Shown: positions 45,425-54,630 of the stretch, piece by piece | Layout of the letters: each line of letters starts with the position of its first letter | Numbering within the stretch: position 1 is the first letter of the stretch | Origin: Gracilibacillus timonensis | GTDB lineage: Bacteria > Bacillota > Bacilli > Bacillales > Amphibacillaceae | Assembly: GCF_900086715.1 (NCBI RefSeq) | Contig: NZ_FLKH01000012.1 | Location: 1,426,001 to 1,490,000, forward strand | Direction: 5' to 3' | Length of the DNA stretch: 64,000 nt | The notes under the pieces: generated by a model | What the model was told of the DNA's origin: nothing | The model's input: the letters and a program-made list of their open reading frames with translations, nothing else | Database searches by the model: none | Program-made: the position numbers and the translations under genes

Positions 45425-46557
45425 TCTTGATTATGAATATATTGTTCTTCCAGTTGTTGGTGTTCTTCATACGTTTGCGCATAATGAACATTTCCATCTG
45501 TATCCGCCAAGAAAAACAAGTAGTTGTTATTGGCTGGATCAAGCACGGCTGATAATGAACTCTCTCCAAAGTTAGCAATAGGGCCAATCGGCAAACCGTC
45601 TATTTGGTACGTATTGTACGGTGATTCAATCTCATAATCGTCATAGGTAAGCCGTGGGATGTGTTCCCCGTGAGCATAAATAACGGTTGGGTCTGTTTGC
45701 AATCTCATACCATCATTCATACGATTATAAAATACTGCTGCGATATTTCTCCGATCATCATTGGATGGCGCTTCTTCTTCTACCAACGAAGCAAAAGTGA
45801 TGATTTCATGGGGCGAATAATCAGACTCCTCTATTTGCGATTGATAGGCTGCCATCACCTCATTCGTTTTATCAAGCATTTGTCTTACCACTTCATCTAC
45901 GGTTGGATTCTCGTGATAAAATTCATAGGTAGCTGGGAACAAATAACCTTCTAATGGATAGATAATTTCTTCGGCTAATATTTCCTCGCTTAGGAAAGCA
46001 GAATATTCGTTTATCAAGGTTTCTATATACGATGTTTCTTGCATCCTATTCAAAAATTCATTCCGCTCGATACCTGCCTCTTCTTCAAAAATGGTTGCTA
46101 TTTCTTCGATGTTCCGCCCTTCCGGAATCGTAACTCTCATAGCCGCTTCTTGCTGCAAAGTACCAGTTTCCAACTCATCAGAAATCTCTTTAAGTGTCAT
46201 GGATGGACTTAAAGTATAATCCCCTGCTTGAAAATCAGATATATTATTAAATTTGACATAGAAGCGATAGACAAGGCTGTTTGCAATTAATCCTTCCTCT
46301 TCTAGCTGATTGGCAATATCGGAACTAGATGCACCAAGTGGAATGGTTAATTCTACGGTTTCATCAGATGATGGATCCACTGGTGTGGTGGCTGTCTGGA
46401 TAAATTTATACGCAGAATAACCACCGATGATCATCAGGATAACTAATGCAATCAATACAATAGCTATGATCTTACGGGCAACGGTTATTTCCTTTGCTCG
46501 ATTCTCGGCAATTTCTTTATATGTAGTTTTTTGGCGTTTTTCTTTCTTTTTACTCAA
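45421..46557 (-). CDS. mltG: Endolytic murein transglycosylase MltG
   Basis: Cuts nascent glycan strands to release polymerised peptidoglycan. Cytoplasmic basic N terminus, one helix (about 29-50), LysM-like region, and the catalytic YceG domain with FASLVEEEAPSNDDR (catalytic Glu in EEE), NIAAVFYNRM, LQTDPTVIYA and SPYNTYQIDGLPIGPIANFG. 378 aa. TTG start at 46557 with AAAGGGGG nine bases upstream. Confidence 0.94.
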   Translation of the reverse strand: MSKKKEKRQKTTYKEIAENRAKEITVARKIIAIVLIALVILMIIGGYSAYKFIQTATTPVDPSSDETVELTIPLGASSSDIANQLEEEGLIANSLVYRFYVKFNNISDFQAGDYTLSPSMTLKEISDELETGTLQQEAAMRVTIPEGRNIEEIATIFEEEAGIERNEFLNRMQETSYIETLINEYSAFLSEEILAEEIIYPLEGYLFPATYEFYHENPTVDEVVRQMLDKTNEVMAAYQSQIEESDYSPHEIITFASLVEEEAPSNDDRRNIAAVFYNRMNDGMRLQTDPTVIYAHGEHIPRLTYDDYEIESPYNTYQIDGLPIGPIANFGESSLSAVLDPANNNYLFFLADTDGNVHYAQTYEEHQQLEEQYIHNQD

Positions 46558-46893
46558 TTTAGGGTTCCCCCTTTCACCCGATATATTATACTATAAATTA
46601 AATAAAAGGGAAACCATTCACTCATCTAATCGTTCTATATCGTCTATCAACAAGGCTAACTTATATAGAATTACTCCGTGTTCCCTTTGATATTCTGGAT
46701 GGTTTATTGGTTTATTCCATGATGTGTTCCTAAGAATTAGCTTAGGAAAATAGCTTTAAACCTCATTTGATCTTTTCTCACTAAACCAATGTAGTATAAT
46801 GGACATTTATGTCGTGTCATTTTTCCTATTTATTTATCTCTACGTTCCAATAAACGATGACACTGTAGATGTTAAACTATTTTACCCATTAGC
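46558..46893. other. mltG promoter region
   Basis: 335 bases without a gene. Minus strand: TATAAT (46585-46590) lies about 25 bases before the mltG RBS, with a poor -35 (TTTCCC, 17 bases upstream). The rest shows nothing recognised apart from the yrzB terminator at its right end. Confidence 0.45.
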
Positions 46894-46925
46894 AAAACCT
46901 CGTATCCAGGATTGGATACGAGGTT
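46894..46925 (-). terminator. Terminator of the alaS-ireB-ruvX-yrzB group
   Basis: Perfect 12-bp stem AACCTCGTATCC with GGATACGAGGTT, 6-base loop, followed on the minus strand by TTTT. 14 bases after yrzB. Confidence 0.88.
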
Positions 46926-46938
46926 ACTTTTCTTATGA

Positions 46939-47223
46939 TTATTCGGTCAGATCCTCATCGGCTATGGTGTTTAACACTTCCTCTACCATATCCCATTCTT
47001 CATCCGACTCGATATGGAAAAGTTCGAGATCGTCCTCATTTTGCTTCTCTTCATAACGAAAAGCGAAGACTTCTACTTCTTCATCGTCACTTTGTTCTGC
47101 GGGTACAACGGCCACATAGGCATTCTCGGTCTCATCCACATCGAATGTAAATAAGACTTCAAACAAATGCTCTTCACCATTCTCATCTGGAATGATAATC
47201 CGTTCTTTTTCTTCCAATGACAT
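46939..47223 (-). CDS. yrzB: DUF1292 family protein YrzB
   Basis: Small acidic protein of unknown function, 94 aa. RIIIPDENGEEHLFEVLFTFDV and YVAVVPAEQ are the DUF1292 core (first string given only in part: PDENGEEHLFEVLFTF). Conserved downstream of ireB-ruvX in Firmicutes. 14 bases after ruvX. Confidence 0.92.
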   Translation of the reverse strand: MSLEEKERIIIPDENGEEHLFEVLFTFDVDETENAYVAVVPAEQSDDEEVEVFAFRYEEKQNEDDLELFHIESDEEWDMVEEVLNTIADEDLTE

Positions 47224-47237
47224 GTTATCTACCTCCT

Positions 47238-47657
47238 TTACGATTGACTGTCCAAGTAACCTTGCAAAATCATGACCGCAGCCATTTTGTCGATTACTTT
47301 TTTACGTTTCGATCTGCTTATATCTGCCTCAAGCAAAACCCGTTCTGCTGCCATCGTTGTCAAACGCTCGTCCCACAAAACCGTCTCAATAGAAAAATCA
47401 TCTTTTAGGAATTGAGCAAAATCTTGTGAGGCCTCTCCGCGAAATCCAATCGATCCGTTCATATTTTTAGGTAATCCAATAACTACCTTATCTATAGTGT
47501 GCTCTTCCATAAGTTGTTTAAACGTATCTTTGATTGAGTCATATTCTGGTTCCGTCCAATGCAAGGTGGTTAACCCTTGTGCCGTCCAGCCTAATTCATC
47601 ACTTATCGCCACACCAATAGTTTTGGATCCTACATCCAAACCTAATATTTTCGTCAT
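47238..47657 (-). CDS. ruvX: RuvX/YqgF, Holliday-junction resolvase-like RNase
   Basis: RNase H-fold nuclease linked to pre-16S rRNA 5'-end maturation. [15 protein letters not shown] (first catalytic Asp), [12 protein letters not shown], and [12 protein letters not shown] (second Asp region). 139 aa. Overlaps the 3' end of ireB by four bases. Confidence 0.94.
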   Translation of the reverse strand: MTKILGLDVGSKTIGVAISDELGWTAQGLTTLHWTEPEYDSIKDTFKQLMEEHTIDKVVIGLPKNMNGSIGFRGEASQDFAQFLKDDFSIETVLWDERLTTMAAERVLLEADISRSKRKKVIDKMAAVMILQGYLDSQS

Positions 47658-47920
47658 ACTTGTTTTTTAGCGTTGATGTAATCCTTGACTAGTTCTTCCA
47701 TGATTTCATCACGCTCTACTCTCCTTATTAAATTGCGTGCATCATTATGTCTGGGAATATAGGCCGGATCCCCCGAAAGTAAATAACCAACTATCTGATT
47801 AATCGGGTGATAGCCTTTTTCTTCGAGCGCTTGATAAACGACATGCAACACTTCCTTTACATTCTGCTCATCTGGCTCATCAGAAAAATCAAATTTCATT
47901 GTTTTATCCATTCCATCCAA
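47654..47920 (-). CDS. ireB: IreB family regulatory phosphoprotein (YrzL)
   Basis: Small conserved protein; Enterococcus IreB is a substrate of the Ser/Thr kinase IreK and affects cephalosporin tolerance. [20 protein letters not shown] contains the N-terminal Thr region; [25 protein letters not shown] is near-invariant (quoted in part: [19 protein letters not shown]). 88 aa from TTG 47920, eight bases after GGAGG, which reproduces the family N-terminal length; ATG 47911 is too far from the RBS. Confidence 0.93.
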   Translation of the reverse strand: MDGMDKTMKFDFSDEPDEQNVKEVLHVVYQALEEKGYHPINQIVGYLLSGDPAYIPRHNDARNLIRRVERDEIMEELVKDYINAKKQV

Positions 47921-47999
47921 TCGAAGCACCTCCAAATTATAGTTCTTTCGGTAGCTTGTATTTGTCTATTATACCTGTTATTGAACTAAATTACCAAAC

Positions 48000-50636
48000 T
48001 TATTCATGGGTTTGCACATATTTTTCCGCATAAGCAAGTGCCTGTGATAATTTTGTTGTGTCCTTACCACCTGCTTGTGCCATATCAGGACGACCTCCAC
48101 CGCCGCCGCCACAAATTTTTGCGGCTTCTTTCATTAGATTGCCAGCGTGATACCCTTTTTCTACTAAATCTTTCGTTACTCCAGCAGCTAGTTGTACTTT
48201 ATCATTATTAACAGCTGCTAATAAAATAATTCCTGAAGCTAATTTTTGCTTCATCTTATCCACCATTTCACGCAGTTGATTCATATCTGATACATCCACT
48301 TTCTGTGCAAGTACCTTTACTCCATTTACTTCTTTCACCTCATCCAAGATAGAAGAAGACTCCAACTGCGATAGTTTACTGTTTAATGATTGGATAGAGC
48401 GATCTTTCTCTTTCATTTCTTTAAAAAGATGTTCCAAACGCTCGGGTACTTGATCTTCTTTCGTTTTCAACAAGGATGCTGCTGATTGTAATAACTGCTG
48501 CTTGCCGTTAACAAATTGATAGGCTCCTTTTGCTGTAACGGCCTCTATTCTCCTTGTTCCTGCCCCTATTCCAGACTCAGAAATAATCTTGAATAATCCG
48601 ATTTCAGCAGAGTTTCGCACGTGACAACCACCGCATAATTCAACGCTATAATCTCCTACTTCAACAACACGGACAACTTCTCCATATTTTTCACCAAAAA
48701 GCGCCATGGCTCCCATCTGTTTTGCTTCGTCCATTGTCTTATTTGTGATCGTTACCGGTAAAGAATCCCATATTTTTTCATTTACTTTTTGCTCTATTTC
48801 TATTAATTCAGCCGTATTCACTGCATTGAAATGCGAGAAATCAAATCGCAGTCGTTCACTTGCTACCAAGGAGCCTGCCTGATTAACATGTTCACCCAAC
48901 ACATCTTTTAATGCTTGATGAAGTAAGTGAGTCGCTGTATGATTCTTAATAATAAACTGTCTGCTTCGCCCATCCACTGTGGCTTGGATGTCCTGTCCTT
49001 TTACCAGTTTTCCCTCTTTGACCAGAATACGATGGAGGTTTTGACCATTCGGTGCTTTCTGAACATCTAACACCTCGGCAACACCTGTTTCACAAGTAAG
49101 GGTACCTTTGTCTGCAATCTGTCCGCCGCTTTCTGCGTAAAATGGTGTCGCTTTTAAGATTACCAATGCCTCCACACCTGATACTGCTTCTTCTGCTAAT
49201 TCCTTATCTACGACAAGTGCTTGGATCGTTGTTTCCTTGGTTAATTGCTGATAGCCAATAAAGCTGCTGTCTACCTGAAGGTCACTTAGTACACGATCTT
49301 GACTTTGCATTGAGTCCACTTTCTGCCTTGCATTACGAGCTCGATCACGCTGTTTCGCCATTTCCGCTTCAAAGCCTGCTTCATCAATTGTGAAACCAGC
49401 TTCTTCTGCGTATTCTTCTGTCAATTCTTTAGGAAAGCCATAGGTATCATAGAGGCGAAATACTTCTGAACCAGGGAAGACTTCACTGCCTGCTTCTTGT
49501 TGCTGCTCAATGATATGATAGAAAATTTGTAATCCTTCTTGCAATGTCTCATGAAATCTTTTTTCTTCCGTTTGAATGACGTTCTGAATGAAATCGGCTT
49601 TCCGCTGTACCTCTGGATAGAAGGCCTCCATAATCGAGGCAACGGTTGGCACTAATTGGTACATAAATGGTTGATCAATGCCGATTTGTCGTGCATATCT
49701 CACCGCTCGACGTAATAACCGGCGCAGTACATATCCTCTGCCTTCGTTGGAAGGAAGGGCACCATCGCTTACGGCAAACGTCACTGTACGAATATGATCC
49801 GCAATCACTTTAAAGGCCACATCTGTTTCTTCCTGCTGTTGATAGGTGGCATTAGCTAATTTTTCGGTTGCATGAATAATCGGAATAAATAAGTCTGTTT
49901 CAAAATTGGTTTTGGTATCCTGAATTACACTCACTAAACGCTCCAAACCCATTCCCGTATCAATATTTTTTTTCGGTAGTGGAGTATACGTATCATCAGG
50001 ATTGTGATTAAACTCAGAAAATACTAAGTTCCAGATCTCCAAATAACGCTCGTTCTCTCCACCAGGATACAGCTCAGGGTCTTGTGCATCATATCCATAT
50101 GCCTCACCGCGATCATAGAAAATCTCTGTATTAGGTCCACTTGGCCCCTCTCCTATATCCCAGAAATTCTCTTCCAAACGAATGATACGTTCTTCTGGCA
50201 GCCCAATATGATCACGCCATAAAAGGTAGGCATCTTCATCCTCCGGGTGTACGGTAACCGATAACCTTTCTGGATCAAATCCAATCCATTTCTCACTTGT
50301 TAGGAACTCCCAAGCAAAGACAATGGCTTCCTTTTTAAAGTAATCACCAATAGAGAAATTGCCTAACATCTCAAAAAACGTATGATGTCTCGCCGTATAA
50401 CCCACGTTGGTGATATCATTTGTCCGGATCGATTTTTGTGCATTAGCAATGCGTGGATTCTCCGGAATAACCCTTCCATCAAAATATTTTTTAAGGGTTG
50501 CCACACCACTATTAATCCATAATAAGGTGGGATCCTCCTGCGGAACTAAAGATGCGCTTGGCTCAACGGCATGACCTTTCTCTTGAAAGAAATCTAGAAA
50601 CATCTGACGGACTTGTGCAGAAGTTAATCGTTTCAT
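48000..50636 (-). CDS. alaS: Alanine-tRNA ligase
   Basis: Charges tRNA-Ala. Class II core ([15 protein letters not shown], motif 1-3 region), editing domain with [11 protein letters not shown] and CGGCHVRN (zinc-type HxxxH and CxxxH), and C-Ala domain ending in a Gly-rich [19 protein letters not shown]. 878 aa, family length. ATG at 50636 with GGGAGGCG upstream. Expression is controlled by a T-box leader. Its promoter is now inside a transposon-made duplication (see findings). Likely reads through to ireB, ruvX and yrzB. Confidence 0.97.
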   Translation of the reverse strand: MKRLTSAQVRQMFLDFFQEKGHAVEPSASLVPQEDPTLLWINSGVATLKKYFDGRVIPENPRIANAQKSIRTNDITNVGYTARHHTFFEMLGNFSIGDYFKKEAIVFAWEFLTSEKWIGFDPERLSVTVHPEDEDAYLLWRDHIGLPEERIIRLEENFWDIGEGPSGPNTEIFYDRGEAYGYDAQDPELYPGGENERYLEIWNLVFSEFNHNPDDTYTPLPKKNIDTGMGLERLVSVIQDTKTNFETDLFIPIIHATEKLANATYQQQEETDVAFKVIADHIRTVTFAVSDGALPSNEGRGYVLRRLLRRAVRYARQIGIDQPFMYQLVPTVASIMEAFYPEVQRKADFIQNVIQTEEKRFHETLQEGLQIFYHIIEQQQEAGSEVFPGSEVFRLYDTYGFPKELTEEYAEEAGFTIDEAGFEAEMAKQRDRARNARQKVDSMQSQDRVLSDLQVDSSFIGYQQLTKETTIQALVVDKELAEEAVSGVEALVILKATPFYAESGGQIADKGTLTCETGVAEVLDVQKAPNGQNLHRILVKEGKLVKGQDIQATVDGRSRQFIIKNHTATHLLHQALKDVLGEHVNQAGSLVASERLRFDFSHFNAVNTAELIEIEQKVNEKIWDSLPVTITNKTMDEAKQMGAMALFGEKYGEVVRVVEVGDYSVELCGGCHVRNSAEIGLFKIISESGIGAGTRRIEAVTAKGAYQFVNGKQQLLQSAASLLKTKEDQVPERLEHLFKEMKEKDRSIQSLNSKLSQLESSSILDEVKEVNGVKVLAQKVDVSDMNQLREMVDKMKQKLASGIILLAAVNNDKVQLAAGVTKDLVEKGYHAGNLMKEAAKICGGGGGGRPDMAQAGGKDTTKLSQALAYAEKYVQTHE

Positions 50637-50674
50637 ATCTATCGCCTCCCATATATCAAATACTTGGATCCATT

Positions 50675-50915
50675 AAAAAACTCTCCTCCCCATGCAATAA
50701 ATGCAGGGACGAGAGTATATCCGCGGTACCACCCTGATTACAGTAAAACACTGTCATCTTCTCATCGATAACGGTGATGTAACCGGCAGGTGTTAGCTGC
50801 ACTTCAAACTAGCTTCTTGGATAAGGGCATTCCGGAATTCTTTCAGCCTCAGAAATTCCTCTCTGTTGAAATGATTGTCCAATACTCAGGTTCTTCCACG
50901 TTTTTAATATTTACT
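50675..50915 (-). promoter_or_regulatory. T-box riboswitch of alaS
   Basis: Minus-strand leader containing the T-box AGGGTGGTACCGCGG (50721-50735) and a terminator (50675-50716: CTCTC and CCCTGCA arms, then TTTTTT). Upstream is a Stem I region with GGAATT and AATTCC arms around 50833-50857. GCC at 50826-50828 is a candidate Ala specifier codon (inference). Uncharged tRNA-Ala should favour the antiterminator. Confidence 0.93.
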
Positions 50916-50921
50916 TCGCTA

Positions 50922-50951
50922 ATTATAAGCTACATTTTACCTATCTGTCAA
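50922..50951 (-). promoter_or_regulatory. alaS promoter (left duplicate)
   Basis: Consensus sigma-A promoter: TTGACA (50946-50951), 18-base spacer, TATAAT (50922-50927). Nearly all of it lies in the 102-bp duplication that begins at 50923; only the last T of TATAAT comes from the old flank. Confidence 0.88.
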
Positions 50952-51024
50952 CGTCCTTTACTTGTCGATAAGTAAGAGGAATAGCAACTTTAGCTATAGT
51001 AAGCAACGGTATAGCCAGTATCAC
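50923..51024. repeat. 102-bp direct repeat, left copy
   Basis: Identical to 54529-54630. It begins TTATAAGCTACA and ends CCAGTATCAC. It carries the last 27 codons and stop of perM (now untranslated here) and the alaS promoter. Flanks the IS1634-type element exactly, so it is read as the target-site duplication. Confidence 0.95.
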
Positions 51025-51173
51025 CGTTGTTTTACAGTTACCTCACCTATATTAACACTGAAACCAGTTGCTCTATCAATGATACGAGCTTATTTTTTTA
51101 TTTATTTTAAGTTATATTTTGATAGCGTAATATAACGATATATGATATAATAAGGGATAAAGCAGGTGATATC

Positions 51174-51556
51174 ATGTATTTAAAAAAGACAAAAACAAAG
51201 AATGGACGAATTCATTTAAGTATTGTCGATTCTTATTACGATAAAGCGAAAAAACATGCCAGACAGGTAACCGTGGAAAGCTTAGGTTATCTGGATGAAG
51301 CGGAGAAAAAATATGATGATCCCATCGCTCACTTTAAAGCACGTGTAGAGGAATTAAAAAGAGCGAAAAACGAAAAGAAAGAACCCATCCGATTGGAACT
51401 GTCTGTTGATGAAAAAATGGAAAAAGGAAAAGCATACCGAAAAAATTTCGGGCATGTGATACTCAGTCAGATTTATCACCGGCTGAAGCTGGATACTTTT
51501 TGGAAAAATCGTTCGCATCGCCGGAAATTTGATTTTGATGCCAATATTATTTTTAA
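51174..51556 (+). pseudogene. IS1634-type transposase, N-terminal fragment
   Basis: Residues 1 to about 127 of the transposase: MYLKKTKTKNGRIHLSIVDS and following, up to KFDFDANIIF, where the IS4-family element enters. The frame then runs a few codons into the inserted element and stops. RBS AGGTGAT before ATG. Joined to 53093-54428 it gives a 572-aa intact reading frame, so the interruption is the only visible lesion. Confidence 0.9.
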
Positions 51557-53085
51557 CTCAACTTTCGCACACTGAAATAGGCAGGTAAGCCCTGATATAG
51601 CTGGGTAAGCCAGCAATCCATTGTTGGACTTGACTTTTGATTAATTTTTGTACCTTTTTGTTGCTCATTTTCAAGGCATCTTCAAGAAGGTCGATCAACT
51701 GCTGAAGTGCCACAGCCCAATCGAGATCATGAACTTCATCACATAATTCATAAAACATGCCGCCAAGTGTTCTCTCATCTGTGCTACATCGGTTTTGCCA
51801 CGAGAGAATAATATATCGTGCGAATACGATGGTCGTATGACTAATTAAGCCGTCATACGAACGACTTTGGAACTCTTTTTGGAGTTTCAAAAGAGATTTT
51901 GTTGTTTTGAAAAAAACTTCAATGTCCCATCTCATCCCATAAATACGAATGATTTCTTGATCACTAAGTGTACAATCGGTGCTTAGAATAGCTAACCATT
52001 CGCTCTTTTTATTCCGATTACGAACAAAGACAACTTTAATAGGAATGCCATTCGCTTGTGTCGTATGAATCGAACGAAGAATGTCTTTCTTTCCATCTGT
52101 TGGTTTCGCAAAACGATAAAGTTCTTTTAAGCTTACACGTTGGCCATTCACAAGGTAACGCTGTTTCAAGTTCTTTACCATGCCAATGACGTCCAAACCT
52201 TGCTCTTTTATCTCCTTAACGAGAGGTTGATACGTAAACCAAGAGTCCATCAGCACATAGGAAGCATCTATACCAGCATTCATCGCCCGTTCAACCATAC
52301 CTGGTATTTGCTCAGGTGCGGTTTGTAATGCTTCGACTCTGCGTTTATAACCGGAACTACGCTTATCAATTTTTGATGATATACCATTGATTTGGCTTTT
52401 CTTTGAGCTCAATAATGAAAAGTCCACGGGAATGAACGTTGCACCATCTGACCAACCAAGCGTGAGCATACGGAACCCTTTATAAAAGCGCATCTTTTGA
52501 GATGCATGGTCAAAACAGCGAGCTAATAATTCAACCGATTTACTGCGATTACGATCATACGAAGAATCGTCGACAATCAATACTTTTGGGCGATCATGAC
52601 TCGTTAAGTTGGTTACTTTTTCAATGGTATGAGCGCTTAGAAATAGTAAAAACCTTCTCCAAGCAAAGGTAGATTTGTTTAAAAAACGATAGACAGCATT
52701 CTTTTCTGGACATTCATTCGCTTTGTTACTTTGAAGTACTTGATACCAGTTCTTATTTTCAAAGATCAAACAAAAAATCAATTGAAAAAGATAGGCACAA
52801 GTAAAACCGACAGACTTTGTAATACCAGCTTTTCTAAGATGTTTAAACACGTCTAATTCTTTAAAAGTGGAAGAAAGTTCATTTGGTAGTTGATTATTGT
52901 GGTCATTATTCGCTATCATATAGGAGACACCTCTTCTGTATTGGTAGTGTTTTCTAGACAATTACACTATACCAAAAGTTGAGGTGTTTTTTATACCTAT
53001 TTCTAATGTCAACGACCATATTTGAACAGTAATAAGCTTTACGGCTAGTTAAATGGAATGCTTCTTTCTAGCTGCGAAAGTTGAG
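51557..53085 (-). mobile_element. IS4-family insertion sequence (nested)
   Basis: 1529 bp. Terminal inverted repeats CTCAACTTTCGCA (51557-51569) and TGCGAAAGTTGAG (53073-53085), 13 of 13, with looser similarity inward. Flanked by the 7-bp direct repeat TTTTTAA (51550-51556 and 53086-53092). One transposase gene, intact, on the minus strand. Confidence 0.95.
51558..52919 (-). CDS. IS4-family transposase
   Basis: DDE transposase, 453 aa from ATG 52919 (GAGGTG eight bases upstream; the frame continues to 52961 without an RBS). Catalytic residues: first Asp in VLIVDDSSYDR, second in YVLMDSWFTYQ, Glu in the YREK signature YGMRWDIEVFFKTTK (spacing Y-2-R-3-E-6-K exact). The stop codon region overlaps the terminal inverted repeat. 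The gene is complete, so the element may still move. Confidence 0.94.
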   Translation of the reverse strand: MIANNDHNNQLPNELSSTFKELDVFKHLRKAGITKSVGFTCAYLFQLIFCLIFENKNWYQVLQSNKANECPEKNAVYRFLNKSTFAWRRFLLFLSAHTIEKVTNLTSHDRPKVLIVDDSSYDRNRSKSVELLARCFDHASQKMRFYKGFRMLTLGWSDGATFIPVDFSLLSSKKSQINGISSKIDKRSSGYKRRVEALQTAPEQIPGMVERAMNAGIDASYVLMDSWFTYQPLVKEIKEQGLDVIGMVKNLKQRYLVNGQRVSLKELYRFAKPTDGKKDILRSIHTTQANGIPIKVVFVRNRNKKSEWLAILSTDCTLSDQEIIRIYGMRWDIEVFFKTTKSLLKLQKEFQSRSYDGLISHTTIVFARYIILSWQNRCSTDERTLGGMFYELCDEVHDLDWAVALQQLIDLLEDALKMSNKKVQKLIKSQVQQWIAGLPSYIRAYLPISVCES

Positions 53086-54428
53086 TTTTTAAGTTATTGA
53101 TTTTTACACGTCTCTTGTATCCCGGATCGAAATATCAATCGTTTGAAAATCAATCGCTCTTTTTTGAAAGAACAACTTTTAAGCTTGCCGATGTCTACCG
53201 TGCACTTAGCTTCTATAACGAGAAAAAAGACGACTTCCTTTCGTGGCTGCATGACCAAGTAACAGAAAATTATGGACGAGATACCTCCCGTGTTTTTTAT
53301 GACGTCACCAATTATTATTTTGAAACAGAGACTATCAAAGAAGATGATATGCGCCGGAAAGGGGTATCGAAGGAGCATCGCCCCAATCCAATTGTCCAAA
53401 TGGGGCTGTTTATGGATAATCAAGGCATTCCCATCACCTATCAGTTATTCCCTGGAAATACGAATGATTGTATGACCTATCGTCCAAACCTCAAAAAAAT
53501 GAAATTAGATTATGGAATCAAGCGTGCTGTTGTCGTAGCTGACAAAGGAATGACCACAGGAGATAACATCTGGTATACGCTCTCTGCCAAAGACGGCTAT
53601 GTATTCAGTATGTCCGTACGTGGAGCGAACAAGGCATTAAAAGATTATGTGACGAATGAAAACGGCTATGAATGGCTCGGAAAGGAATACAAACGAAAAT
53701 CCCGGTTATATCCAAGAGATATTCAAGTGACAGCGAAAAATGGAAAAAAACTTACTAGACAAGTCCATGAAAAACAGGTCATCTTTTGGAGCGAAAAATA
53801 TGCGAAAAAAGCCAAATACGAGAGAGAAAAAATCCTTCAAAAGACACAAGCTTTAATCGACAATCCAGGGGCTTATAAACGTGCCACTTCCGTAGGTGCC
53901 AGTAATTATATTAAAAACATCCGCTTTGATAAAAAGACAGGCGAAATTTTAACACCAAAAGAACAACTGCAGCTCGATATAGAGAAAATAAAGGAACAAG
54001 AAAAACTGGATGGCTATTATGTATTGATTACCAGCGAATACAACGAATCGGATGATGCCATCATTGATATGTATCGAGGATTATGGCGGATTGAAGAAAC
54101 GTTCCGGATCACGAAAAGCAATTTAGAAACCCGGCCTGTTTATGTTTCCAGCCAGGAACATATTGAGGCACATTTTCTAACTTGTTTTGTATCACTTACG
54201 ATCGCCAGGTTATTGGAGATGGAGATGAAAGGAGAATATGGTGTCTCTCGTTTATTAAACAGTTTACGCAAAGCAGAATGTACAGAGCTTAAACAGAATT
54301 ATTATCTATTTGATTATTATGACGATGTTCTGGAGGCTGTTGGCAAGCAATTTCAAATTGATTTTTCTTCCAGATATCGTCGATTGGGAGAAATTAAAAA
54401 GATTTTAGCACAGACGAAGAAAAGGTGA
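53086..54428 (+). pseudogene. IS1634-type transposase, C-terminal fragment
   Basis: Residues about 126 to 572 of the same transposase, resuming with KLLIFTRLLYPGSKYQSF after the second TTTTTAA copy. Contains DVTNYYFET (first Asp region), VVVADKGMTTGDN (second Asp) and the Glu region DMYRGLWRIEETFRITKSN. Ends AQTKKR. No start or RBS of its own. Confidence 0.9.
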
Positions 54429-54457
54429 TTTTTCCCCATGAAAACAGGACAAAATAC

Positions 54458-54503
54458 AACACCCCTCCATCCCAGTTACATCAAGGGATAAAGGGGTGTT
54501 TTT
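54458..54503 (+). terminator. Terminator of the IS1634-type transposase
   Basis: AACACCCCT pairs with AGGGGTGTT, with an inner ATCCC/GGGAT stem, followed by TTT. Inside the right end of the element. Confidence 0.8.
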
Positions 54504-54528
54504 GTTTGTTTTTACTGTAAAACTCAGG

Positions 54529-54630
54529 TTATAAGCTACATTTTACCTATCTGTCAACGTCCTTTACTTGTCGATAAGTAAGAGGAATAGCAACTTTAGC
54601 TATAGTAAGCAACGGTATAGCCAGTATCAC
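54529..54630. repeat. 102-bp direct repeat, right copy
   Basis: Identical to 50923-51024. Contains the true 3' end of perM (stop at 54547). It also contains a second copy of the alaS promoter with the -10 changed to TATAAC by the junction base; this copy points into the IS1634-type element, antisense to its transposase. Confidence 0.95.

Larger units (their letters stand above)
51025..54528 (+). mobile_element. IS1634-type insertion sequence, interrupted by a nested IS4-family element
   Basis: Lies exactly between two 102-bp direct repeats. Near-terminal inverted repeat TTTTACAGT at 51030-51038 and its inverse at 54514-54522. Without the inner element the unit is 1968 bp with one 572-codon transposase, normal for IS1634. 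IS1634 of Mycoplasma mycoides is known for variable and long target duplications, which matches what is seen here. Confidence 0.9.

Noticed and set aside
46799-47056. 85-codon plus-strand frame opposite yrzB
   Set aside because: It overlaps the yrzB gene and its terminator in antisense and has no ribosome-binding site.
51174-54428. Two separate transposase genes of one element with programmed frameshift
   Set aside because: The two parts are fragments of one frame split by a complete IS4-family element with its own ends and 7-bp duplication; removing it restores the frame exactly.
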